A stretch of DNA of 12,541 nt, from NCBI GenBank assembly GCA_964478815.1, contig CAYZKY010000172.1, positions 1 to 12,541 on the forward strand. Reading direction: 5' to 3'. Each line of letters opens with the position of its first letter. Within the stretch, counting starts at the first letter, position 1. The notes beneath the pieces were generated by a model. The model was not told the DNA's origin, made no database searches, and saw only the letters and a list, made by a program, of their open reading frames with translations. The position numbers and the translations under genes are program-made. Origin of the DNA: DASVNK01 sp964478815 (lineage in GTDB: Bacteria > Verrucomicrobiota > Verrucomicrobiia > Limisphaerales > SXQI01). This document shows, in pieces, positions 1 through 6,791 of this stretch.

Positions 1-9
1 GTGCCCGGA

Positions 10-2739
10 TCATGCCGCTGCCAACTCGCGTTTGCGGACGGTAGGTTTACGGTTGGCTTTGGAGAGGCCGGGCGCGGCTGCCTTCGTTTTCATTCTGGGC
101 TGGAGCAACTTGGCAATGAGTCCCGTCCAGCCGGTTTGGTGTGATGCGCCGACGCCACGACCGGTGTCGCCGTGGAAGTACTCGTGGAACAGCACGTAGT
201 CTTTGAAATGCGGATCGCTGCCGAGCTTCGAGTGATACTTCAGAACGGGACGTTGGCCGTCCGCGCCTTTAAGGAACAGGCGGGAGAGACGAACTGAAAT
301 CTCATTCGCGGCTTCGTTGAGCGTGACGAGCTTGTTCGAGCCAACCGGACACTCGACTTTGAAATCGTCTCCATAATAGTGATGAAATTTTTGCAGCGAC
401 TCGATAAGGAGGTAGTTCACCGGCATCCAGATCGGGCCGCGCCAGTTCGAGTTGCCGCCGAACAGGCCGGACAGCGATTCGCCCGGCCAGTACCCGGCTT
501 CCATCGTGTGACCGTTGGTCTGGATGCGATACGGATCGCGCTCGTGAACCTTTGATAGAGCCCGCACGCCATAGTCGCTGAGAAACTCCGTCTCGTCGAG
601 CATCCGGCGCAGGAGGCATTTCATGCGATGCCCGCGCAACAACGAGAGCAGGTGGCGTTCGCCCTGACCGTGCTCCTTCCAGCGCGAAACGAGACTGGCG
701 AGATCGGGGCGGTTCTTCAGCAGCCACTCCAATCGCCCCGCGAAGCCAGGGAGCTGTTCCAGCAGTTCCGGCTCAAGCGTCTCCACCGCGAACAACGGAA
801 TCAGCCCGACCATCGAGCGAATCTTGAGCGGCCGGCTCTCGCCGCTCGGAAGATTCAACACGTCGTAATAAAACTCATCCTTGTCGCACCACAGACCGAT
901 GCCTTCGTCGCCGATATTGTTCATCGCTTCGGCGATGTGGAGGAAGTGTTCGTAGAACTTCGTGGCGATGTCCTCATAGACATTGTTGTGCTTGGCCAAT
1001 TCGAGCGCGATCCGCATGAGGTTGAGCGAATACATCGCCATCCAGCTTGTGCCATCGGCTTGATTGATGAAACCGCCCGTGGGCAGCGGCGCACTGCGAT
1101 CGAAGCAGCCGATGTTGTCGAGGCCGAGGAAGCCGCCTTGGAAAATGTTCCGACCCTGCGCGTCTTTGCGATTCACCCACCAATTGAAATTGAGCATCAA
1201 CTTGTGGAACACGCGTTCGAGGAAAACGAGGTCGCCCGTGTGCTTCGGATCGGTTTCACGGCGTTGCTTGCGATCCATCTGGAACACGCGCCAGGCAGCC
1301 CACGCATGCACCGGCGGGTTCACGTCGCCGAAGGCCCACTCGTAAGCGGGTAGCTGGCCGTTCGGGTGCATATACCATTCGCGCGTGAGCAGCGTGAGTT
1401 GATGCTTGGCGAATTCCGCATCTACGAGCGCAAGCGGGATGCAATGGAACGCCAGGTCCCAAGCCGCATACCACGGATACTCCCACTTGTCCGGCATCGA
1501 AATGATGTCGGCATTGTTGAGGTGCCGCCACTCGCGGTTGCGACCGTGCTTGCGTTCGTTGGGCGGTGGGAACTGGCCCGGGTCGCCCTTGATCCACTCG
1601 GCGACGTCGTAGTAGAAGAACTGCTTAGACCAAATCATTCCGGCGAACGCCTGGCGCTGGACATGGCGGGCATCGGCATCGGCCTGGTCGGCCTGCAATG
1701 CGGCGTAGAATTCGTCGGCTTCGCGCAGACGTGCGGTGAAAAGCGCGCCAAAATCTGCAAAAGGTTTGGCGCTGGTGGATCTGCCGAGACGCAGGCGCAC
1801 GCTTGCTGAACTGCCTGCGGGAATTGTCAATGTGTAGAGCGCGCCGGCTTTCGTGCCTGTGCGGTTTGGATTTACGGCTGATCGATTGCCGCGAACCACG
1901 TAGTCGTCGAAACCGTCCTTGAAGAAACCTTGGGCATCGTTCTGCCCATACAGGCGGCGTGTATTTGTCTCATTGTCGCAGAACAACAATTCCGGACTGG
2001 CGTCGCAATACATCACAAAGTCGCCGAGCTTTTGGTGCTTCGCCGAGATCGCACCATTCTCGGCGAGGGACAACTGTGGCTTCTTCGCCCCCGGCTTCCA
2101 CGACCAAGTGTTGCGAAACCACAGTTGCGGCAGCAGATGAATCGTTGCTTCCTTCGGCCCGCGATTGTGAACCGTCACGCGCATCAGAATCTCGTCTGGC
2201 CCGGCTTTGGCGTATTCGACGAACACATCCCAATAGCGGTCGTCGTCGAAGATTCCGGTGTCGAGCAACTCGAATTCCGGCTGGCTGCTGTCCCCTTTGC
2301 GACGCCTGTTTTCCTCCACGAGCCGGGCGTAGGGGAACTCTCGCTGCGGATACTTGTAGAGCATTTTCAAGTAGCTGTGCGTCGGCGTGGCGTCGAGGTA
2401 GTAATAGAGTTCTTTCACGTCCTCGCCGTGATTGCCTTCCGCATTCGTCAGGCCGAAGAAGCGTTCTTTGAGAATCGGATCCTTGCCGTTCCACAGCGCG
2501 AGCGAGAGGCAGAGGCGTGATTGATCGTCGCTGATGCCGGCGATGCCGTCCTCGCCCCAGCGATACGCTCGACTGCGGGCGTGGTCGTGGGGGAAATACT
2601 CCCAGGCATTGCCGTGCGCCGAATAGTCCTCGCGCACAGTGCCCCATTGGCGTTCGGAAAGGTATGGGCCGAAGCGTTTCCAGTTTTGCCTTCCGGACCG
2701 GTCTTCGTCGAGGCGTTTTTTTTCAGCGATGGTTTCCAT
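10..2739 (-). CDS. GH63-family glucosidase (MGH1-like glycoside hydrolase)
   Basis: This 909-residue protein resembles bacterial glycoside hydrolase family 63 glucosidases, which hydrolyse alpha-glucosidic bonds in glucosides or oligosaccharides. No signal peptide is visible, so it is probably cytoplasmic. Residues 20-350 form the N-terminal beta-rich region and about 360-880 the (alpha/alpha)6 barrel. PWYAAWDLAFH at 422-432 matches the family's W-D-x-x-F-H motif, with D428 the probable general acid. NWRGPIWMPVNY and later HEYF (E853) match the second active-site region, with E853 the probable base. The tail after about 880 is basic, Ala/Lys-rich and probably disordered. The ATG at 2739 has no clear Shine-Dalgarno sequence. 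It lies downstream of a debranching-enzyme remnant and an SDR on the same strand, a grouping that suggests storage-glucan or compatible-solute breakdown. Family assignment is firm; the substrate is not known. Confidence 0.88.
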   Translation of the reverse strand: METIAEKKRLDEDRSGRQNWKRFGPYLSERQWGTVREDYSAHGNAWEYFPHDHARSRAYRWGEDGIAGISDDQSRLCLSLALWNGKDPILKERFFGLTNAEGNHGEDVKELYYYLDATPTHSYLKMLYKYPQREFPYARLVEENRRRKGDSSQPEFELLDTGIFDDDRYWDVFVEYAKAGPDEILMRVTVHNRGPKEATIHLLPQLWFRNTWSWKPGAKKPQLSLAENGAISAKHQKLGDFVMYCDASPELLFCDNETNTRRLYGQNDAQGFFKDGFDDYVVRGNRSAVNPNRTGTKAGALYTLTIPAGSSASVRLRLGRSTSAKPFADFGALFTARLREADEFYAALQADQADADARHVQRQAFAGMIWSKQFFYYDVAEWIKGDPGQFPPPNERKHGRNREWRHLNNADIISMPDKWEYPWYAAWDLAFHCIPLALVDAEFAKHQLTLLTREWYMHPNGQLPAYEWAFGDVNPPVHAWAAWRVFQMDRKQRRETDPKHTGDLVFLERVFHKLMLNFNWWVNRKDAQGRNIFQGGFLGLDNIGCFDRSAPLPTGGFINQADGTSWMAMYSLNLMRIALELAKHNNVYEDIATKFYEHFLHIAEAMNNIGDEGIGLWCDKDEFYYDVLNLPSGESRPLKIRSMVGLIPLFAVETLEPELLEQLPGFAGRLEWLLKNRPDLASLVSRWKEHGQGERHLLSLLRGHRMKCLLRRMLDETEFLSDYGVRALSKVHERDPYRIQTNGHTMEAGYWPGESLSGLFGGNSNWRGPIWMPVNYLLIESLQKFHHYYGDDFKVECPVGSNKLVTLNEAANEISVRLSRLFLKGADGQRPVLKYHSKLGSDPHFKDYVLFHEYFHGDTGRGVGASHQTGWTGLIAKLLQPRMKTKAAAPGLSKANRKPTVRKRELAAA

Positions 2740-2962
2740 GAGATTTTCGGGTTGAAGGGAGGCTGCGGTGGTAATCCTGGCACATCTGGCACGTTGGATC
2801 GTTCTTCGTCCGCTCGGCAGCGCGTTCCTTGATTATGCCCGGCGTCAATGCGATCATTTTCCTGGCCGCTTCTTCGCGATGCTTTTTGAGTTCCTCTGTG
2901 GAGATGTCGGGCTGGCGAACGCGGTAACTGGTTTCAGCAGCGGACTTAGTTTGGGCATCGAT
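2723..2962 (-). other. orphan open frame with CxxC motif, possible gene remnant or small CDS
   Basis: Between the debranching remnant and the glucosidase, one minus-strand frame stays open for 79 codons and reads like protein, with an acidic/basic helical stretch (STEELKKHREEAARKM) followed by CQMC and HRSLPS. It follows a TGA at 2963-2965; the same frame just before that stop also looks protein-like (NWLWNKRPDRICPKLMAA). The only ATG, at 2857, would give a 44-residue protein ending 14 bases inside the glucosidase gene. It could be the end of a longer gene broken by the stop, or a small coupled gene. I recognise no family and assign no function. Confidence 0.3.
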
Positions 2963-3311
2963 TCAGGCGGCCATGAGTTTCGGACATATGCGGTCTGGAC
3001 GCTTGTTCCAGAGCCAGTTGTGCGAGGCGAGGCCGGGCTTGATTGCGCTCCTTGAGCACGATCTGGTCCCAGCGCAACGCTTCGCCCACGGACCAGGATT
3101 GGAAGGGGCAGTCACGCGGCGTTTCGATCCACGCCTCGAAGTCATTCACCAGAACGACGCGCCCCGTTGGCGGCGTCGCGGTGGTGAGCAGGAGCGCGTG
3201 ATAGCGGCGCGTGCGAATGTCGCTTGCCGTGCCGGACGCAAAGCCGCCGAGGCCGTCGGTTTCGAGCCATTGGCGCGATTGCAAATTGGAGATTTCAGAT
3301 CGGACATTCAT
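2946..3311 (-). pseudogene. glycogen debranching enzyme (amylo-alpha-1,6-glucosidase), internally deleted remnant
   Basis: The 121-residue frame keeps only the two ends of a bacterial/archaeal-type glycogen debranching enzyme. Residues 14-62 match the start of the N-terminal domain: WLETDGLGGFASGT, TRRYHALLL, PPTGRVVLVNDFEAWIETP. Residues 65-85 (RDCPFQSWSVGEALRWD) match the C-terminal active-site end of the family, normally written R-G-C-x-x-Q-A-W-S-V-x-E. Full-length members run to roughly 600-750 residues, so the whole (alpha/alpha)6 catalytic body is missing. The join falls near residue 63-66 (about base 3115-3125), where both ends of the family have a Thr-Pro pair; this would suit recombination between short matches, or an assembly collapse. 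The frame is intact across the join. The product cannot be an active debranching enzyme. No Shine-Dalgarno is seen. It lies between the glucosidase and SDR genes on the same strand. Confidence 0.75.
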
Positions 3312-3422
3312 GGTGGTGTTTTGGAGGGGTCGGCGTGAAGAGCTTCTTTTCTCTTTGAGTGCGGATATATTGGTTGCGGTTGCGAAGTGGGAGCCGCCTT
3401 GCTCGGCTGCCGCGGAAAGGGT

Positions 3423-4358
3423 TTAGCCGCCCGTCTCGAAACCGGGATACAGTGTCATCCCCCCATCCACGAAGATGCTTGCGCCGTGGATGTAGTCGGA
3501 ATCGTCGCTTGCGAGCCACACGCACGCGCGGCCGATGTCGTCTGGCTCGCCGATCCGTTTGTAGGGAATGAGCTTCATCAACTCGCGATACGCCTCGGGC
3601 GTGCCCCAGGCTTCCATGTTGATGGGCGTGCGCACCGCCCCGGGGCAGACCGAGTTCACCCGGATGCGGTGCGGCGCGACCTCCTGCGCGATGCTTTTCA
3701 TCATCAGCATCACTCCACCCTTGCTTGCCGCGTAATTCACATGACCGGCCCACGGGATGACTTCGTGGACGCTGCTCATGCAAACGATCTTTCCCGCCGC
3801 GCACGAAACTTCCTGGCGAACGCCGCGGCGCTTGAACTCGCGCACGGCCTCACGCGCGCAGAGAAACTGCCCGGTGAGGTTCACCTCGAGGACGGCCTGC
3901 CAGTCGGCGAGCGACATCTGATCGATCGGAGCATCCTTTTGCAGACCGGCGTTGTTGACCAGAATGTCGATCGTGCCGAACTCCTGAATCATCTTCTTGA
4001 ACATGGCCTGCACCTCGGCTTCGTTGGCGACATTCGCCTGGTGGGCATAGACATTGGCGCCGCAGCGGGACGCTTCCTTGACAACGTCTTCGGCGGCATC
4101 GGGGCGCGAAACGTAATTCACCACCACGTCCGCGCCCGCCTGCGCGAGCGACAGGGCCACCGCCTTGCCGATGCCGGAGTTCGCGCCGGTCACGAGCGCC
4201 TTCTGCCCGTTGAGCACTTTTTTGATCGGACAAAACGGCATCACTGCTTGAGGCAGATTCTCGTCGCGAAGATGCTGCTGCATCAGGTCTTCGTGTTCGG
4301 CGGGTCTCCGCGTCAGCGCCCGGCCGGGCGGGAATTTGATTTCGGTCAACATGTTCAT
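3423..4358 (-). CDS. SDR-family oxidoreductase, glucose 1-dehydrogenase-like
   Basis: This 311-residue classical short-chain dehydrogenase/reductase is predicted to be a cytoplasmic NAD(P)-dependent alcohol or sugar oxidoreductase, closest in style to glucose 1-dehydrogenases. The cofactor motif TGANSGIG is at 57-64, NNAG at 135-138, catalytic Ser about 196 and YAASK at 209-213 (Y209, K213). PG is at 239-240, and the C-terminal F-V-D-G-G motif at 296-300. Classical members run about 250 residues; here roughly 48 residues precede the Rossmann fold (containing FPPGRAL and a charged helix), as in some general-stress-type SDRs. The start could be the ATG at 4358 or the second ATG at 4352; neither has a clear ribosome site. 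It heads the minus-strand carbohydrate cluster and is divergent from the sigma factor gene. Glucose is a plausible substrate from the neighbours, but is not proven. Confidence 0.85.
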   Translation of the reverse strand: MNMLTEIKFPPGRALTRRPAEHEDLMQQHLRDENLPQAVMPFCPIKKVLNGQKALVTGANSGIGKAVALSLAQAGADVVVNYVSRPDAAEDVVKEASRCGANVYAHQANVANEAEVQAMFKKMIQEFGTIDILVNNAGLQKDAPIDQMSLADWQAVLEVNLTGQFLCAREAVREFKRRGVRQEVSCAAGKIVCMSSVHEVIPWAGHVNYAASKGGVMLMMKSIAQEVAPHRIRVNSVCPGAVRTPINMEAWGTPEAYRELMKLIPYKRIGEPDDIGRACVWLASDDSDYIHGASIFVDGGMTLYPGFETGG

Positions 4359-4541
4359 GGTTTAGAATCTGGATACATCTTCAGTGCATCGTGCGCTGGT
4401 TGGTCGGGAGAGGTGAATGCGCCTTACAGAAATGGATGACACCGCGAAATCCCGCCGCGAGGAAGCCGGTTGGAATTGTTTGTAAGGTCTCTCGCGCGCT
4501 TGCGACCAAAGGTCTGCCAATGGTTGGCGCTCGCTGCGGCG

Positions 4542-4564
4542 GGCTATGAATACAGGCTATGAAT
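4542..4564 (+). repeat. 10-bp direct repeat spanning the sigma factor start
   Basis: GGCTATGAAT occurs at 4542-4551 and again at 4555-4564, 13 bases apart. The second copy contains the ATG used for the ECF sigma gene, and the first gives an out-of-frame ATG at 4546. No strong Shine-Dalgarno sequence precedes either. Confidence 0.6.
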
Positions 4565-5197
4565 GTCGAAGATCGCACCGCCACGGCGCCGCTGCCGGAT
4601 TCACACGCGTCGCGCCTGTCGGACCCGGAACGCTGGGTGGATGAGCATGGGGATTACCTCTTTAAATATGCGCTGTCGCGCCTCCGCGATCCGGTCAAAG
4701 CCGAGGACGCCGTGCAGGAAACGTTTCTCGCCGCGCTCAAGGGCGGCAAGAAATTCGAGGGCCGCAGCGCGGAGAAAAGCTGGCTGGTCGGCATCCTGAA
4801 GAACAAGGTTTGCGACCATTACCGCAAGGCGAGCCGGGAGACCTCTTTCACGGACATGGAATTCTATCAGGACGAGGAAAGCGACCGATTCATTCCCGAC
4901 GGACTGTTCAAGGGCGGCTGGATTCACGAACTCGGTCCGCAGGAATGGAGCAGCCCCGGCGCGAGCCTGGACAGCGAGGTCTTCTGGCAGACGTATCGCG
5001 ATTGCTCGAACAAGTTGCCGAAAAACGTCGCGACGGTGTTCAACCTGCGCGAGGTGGACGGCATCGAGAGCAAGGAAATCTGCGCGATGCTGAACATCTC
5101 GGAAAACAATCTCTGGGTGATGTTGCATCGCGCGCGGATGGCGTTGCGGCGGTGTCTGGAGACGAATTGGTTCGGCAAACAGGAGGGCGCGAAGTGA
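4559..5197 (+). CDS. ECF-type RNA polymerase sigma factor
   Basis: This 212-residue group 4 (ECF) sigma-70 factor would direct core RNA polymerase to a small regulon. Region 2 is at about 30-95: YLFKYALSRLRD, AEDAVQETFLAAL and SWLVGILKNKVCDHYRK, the usual sigma2 helices. Region 4 is at about 143-200: LPKNVATVFNLREVDG, then the helix-turn-helix SKEICAMLNISENNLWVMLHRARMALR. The linker between the two (about 97-140) is longer than in minimal ECF factors, acidic, and rich in Trp/Gly/Pro. The ATG at 4559 is the only one upstream of region 2 in this frame. Its TGA overlaps the GTG of the next gene, and an AGGAGG ribosome site for that gene lies inside its last codons, so the two are translationally coupled. 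It is divergent from the SDR gene. The ECF assignment is secure; the regulon is unknown. Confidence 0.93.
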   Translation: MNVEDRTATAPLPDSHASRLSDPERWVDEHGDYLFKYALSRLRDPVKAEDAVQETFLAALKGGKKFEGRSAEKSWLVGILKNKVCDHYRKASRETSFTDMEFYQDEESDRFIPDGLFKGGWIHELGPQEWSSPGASLDSEVFWQTYRDCSNKLPKNVATVFNLREVDGIESKEICAMLNISENNLWVMLHRARMALRRCLETNWFGKQEGAK

Positions 5198-5496
5198 AAC
5201 TCCTTGCCGCGCTTAAAACCAGGTTTGTGGTCTGGGTCTGGAATCGCACGCCCGCGTGCGCGGAAATGTCGCGACTCACCTCGCGGGCGCTGGAGGAGCC
5301 GCTCTCGCTGCGGATGCGGATGAAAATGCGGCTGCATTTTGTCATCTGCGCGTGGTGTCGGCGGTACTTTGACCAGATCAACTTTTTGCACGAGGCGGGT
5401 CCAAGGCTGAATTTGAAACTAGAGGAATTGCCTGGGCGCGGCCTGTCTGCGGAAGCAAAGCAGCGAATTATGACCCGAATCAGGTCCGGACATTGA
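5194..5496 (+). CDS. small zinc-finger anti-sigma-like protein (zf-HC2/ZAS type), first copy
   Basis: This 100-residue protein starts at GTG 5194, which overlaps the sigma factor's TGA (GTGA), and has a near-perfect AGGAGG at 5181-5186. H48-x3-C52-x2-C55 (LHFVICAWC) is the zinc-binding anti-sigma signature, preceded by C22 and by the conserved S-R-A-L-E-E-P-L stretch. ZAS proteins hold their partner ECF sigma inactive and release it on a signal, often a redox change at the zinc site. The N-terminus has a hydrophobic patch (FVVWVW) too short for a clear membrane span, so the protein is probably soluble. Gene order and coupling make it the likely partner of the sigma factor; that is inference. 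It aligns without gaps with the next gene. Confidence 0.78.
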   Translation: MKLLAALKTRFVVWVWNRTPACAEMSRLTSRALEEPLSLRMRMKMRLHFVICAWCRRYFDQINFLHEAGPRLNLKLEELPGRGLSAEAKQRIMTRIRSGH

Positions 5497-5579
5497 ATTC
5501 TAGCGTAAGGTTTGGCGGGTGGCTTCGACCAATCCCGGGGTGAGTGTGTCGCTCTCGCCGCGGCGGAGTTAAGGTTGGA

Positions 5580-5882
5580 ATGAATTGGTTGACGAAAATG
5601 ATGAAACCTCTCATCCGGGGGATGAGAGACCTTTCGCCCAGTTGCCAGGCGGCAACCCAGTTGCAATCCGAGGCCCTTGATCGCCCGCTAGGACTGCGGC
5701 AGCGCATCGGGCTCCACATTCATCTGTCTCTCTGCCGGTGGTGCCGCCGCTACGGCAAGCAGATAGGATTTCTTCGCTCCGTGGCTCAGCGGCACGAGAA
5801 CCAGGAGCCGAGTCTCCCGCCGCAGTCGCTCCGGTCCGAAGCGCGCGAGCGCATCAAGCGCCGTTTGCTCGAAGAAGAATAA
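5580..5882 (+). CDS. small zinc-finger anti-sigma-like protein (zf-HC2/ZAS type), second copy
   Basis: This is a second 100-residue protein with the same build. C22, H48, C52 and C55 (IHLSLCRWC) fall at exactly the positions they hold in the upstream copy, as do EALDRPL/RALEEPL (31-37) and CRRY (55-58). The two are clearly paralogues. The chosen ATG at 5580 has a modest AAGG upstream; an in-frame ATG at 5544 would add 12 residues that look non-coding. The two copies are separated by 83 bp, and its TAA overlaps an in-frame ATG (TAATG, 5880-5884) for the next gene. The tail is charged (RIKRRLLEEE). It may be a second regulator of the same sigma factor or an adaptor; the sequence cannot tell. 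Confidence 0.75.
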   Translation: MNWLTKMMKPLIRGMRDLSPSCQAATQLQSEALDRPLGLRQRIGLHIHLSLCRWCRRYGKQIGFLRSVAQRHENQEPSLPPQSLRSEARERIKRRLLEEE

Positions 5883-5947
5883 TGGATTGTCCGAAAAGGT
5901 CTGAACCTTCCCCGCGACCTGACAATTGCCGAAAAACTCAAAAAATC

Positions 5948-6487
5948 ATGCTCAACGCCAAACTCAAAGTCCTTGCCGCCCTGGTGCTGTCCTTGTGGGT
6001 AACCCGGGTTGCCCATGCCAATCCGAACGATTTCACGATTCGCAGCGTCAACACCACGAACGTTTTCAAGCTTTCGAGCGCCAAGGGAAAGTTCGTCGCC
6101 CTGCATTTTCTGTTGAAGACCGAGTGTCCGTATTGCCTCCGCCACACTCGCGACTACGTTCAGAAATCGGCGGGCAATGCGCAAGTGGTTCATCTGTTCA
6201 TCAAGCCGGACCAAGATGCGGAAATCAAAGCTTGGGCCTCTCAACTGGGTGAGGATTCGTTAAAGGTGACCATCTACCGCGACCCCGATGCCGCGCTCGC
6301 CAAGGCTTACCACATCCCTGACGGCTACAAATTTCATGGGCAGACCGTTCATTTTCCAGCGCTGGTCCTTTTGAATGGAGATGGAAAAGAGGTGTTCCGC
6401 TACATTGGCAAAAGCAACGCCGACCGATTTTCGTACGAAAAGTTTTCCGCCAAATTCAAAGAATTAGCCGCACCAGCCGCCCCTTGA
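5948..6487 (+). CDS. exported thioredoxin-fold protein (peroxiredoxin/redoxin-like) with CPYC motif
   Basis: This 179-residue protein begins with a signal peptide (positive start MLNAKLK, hydrophobic core LAALVLSLWV, probable cleavage after AHA at 24), so it should act in the periplasm or envelope. The mature part has a thioredoxin fold of the redoxin/AhpC-TSA kind: KGKFVALHFLLKTECPYC gives the first strand and C60-P-Y-C63, and HFPALVLLNGDG carries the expected cis-proline (P137). It may reduce or oxidise thiols, or scavenge peroxide. An alternative start at ATG 5882 overlaps the previous stop and would add 22 residues (including two Cys) before the signal peptide; I prefer 5948 because it gives a clean signal sequence. 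Its place after a sigma/zinc-finger set suggests a thiol-stress output gene. Confidence 0.72.
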   Translation: MLNAKLKVLAALVLSLWVTRVAHANPNDFTIRSVNTTNVFKLSSAKGKFVALHFLLKTECPYCLRHTRDYVQKSAGNAQVVHLFIKPDQDAEIKAWASQLGEDSLKVTIYRDPDAALAKAYHIPDGYKFHGQTVHFPALVLLNGDGKEVFRYIGKSNADRFSYEKFSAKFKELAAPAAP

Positions 6488-6581
6488 CGGATTGCACCGG
6501 CGAAGCTCGAGCGCCCTGAACACAACCCTTGAATGGCTTGCGCGGACGCCAGAAAGGCCGCTAACGCGCCCGTACCACCGA

Positions 6582-6785
6582 GAGCAAACACAAGACCCGC
6601 CCATCGCGCCCAATCGCCTGACCGAGGTGCCCGCTCCCACCGCGCCCAACGAGATTTGGGTGCAGGACATCCCGTACATCCAGACCGGCGAAGGCTGGCT
6701 TTATCTGGCCGGCGTGCTCGATCTGCCCGGCCGCAAAATCGTCGGCGGGGCCATGAGGGAATACATCTGCGCGATGACCCATTGA
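6582..6785 (+). pseudogene. IS3-family transposase (OrfB) fragment
   Basis: The frame encodes part of an IS3-type DDE integrase core: PIAPNRL, then APNEIWVQDIPYIQTGEGWLYLAGVLDL and RKIVGGAM. It matches the family's A-P-N-x-x-W-x-x-D-I-T-Y-I and L-D-L-x-S-R-x-x-V-G-W-A-M. The first catalytic Asp is present (in VQDI), but the second Asp and the Glu are missing because only about 55 recognisable residues remain. Changes at normally constant sites (T to P in DITYI, W to G in VGWAM) point to decay. No terminal inverted repeats are seen on either side. It ends 6 bases before the rny stop codon on the opposite strand. The frame stays open upstream to 6492, but that part is not recognisable as transposase. 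Confidence 0.75.
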
Positions 6786-6791
6786 GTCACG

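Noticed and set aside
3392..3408. AGCCG-N7-CGGCT hairpin downstream of the SDR gene, considered as a terminator
   Set aside because: The stem is only 5 bp and no T tract follows on the minus strand.
3387..4439. Plus-strand open frame of 350 codons opposite the SDR gene
   Set aside because: Shadow of the SDR, which has all its catalytic motifs; the antisense product has no recognisable domain.
4472..4490. GGAATT followed by GTCT, considered as an ECF-type autoregulated promoter for the sigma gene
   Set aside because: The spacing between the elements is far shorter than the 16-17 bases expected and the match is weak.
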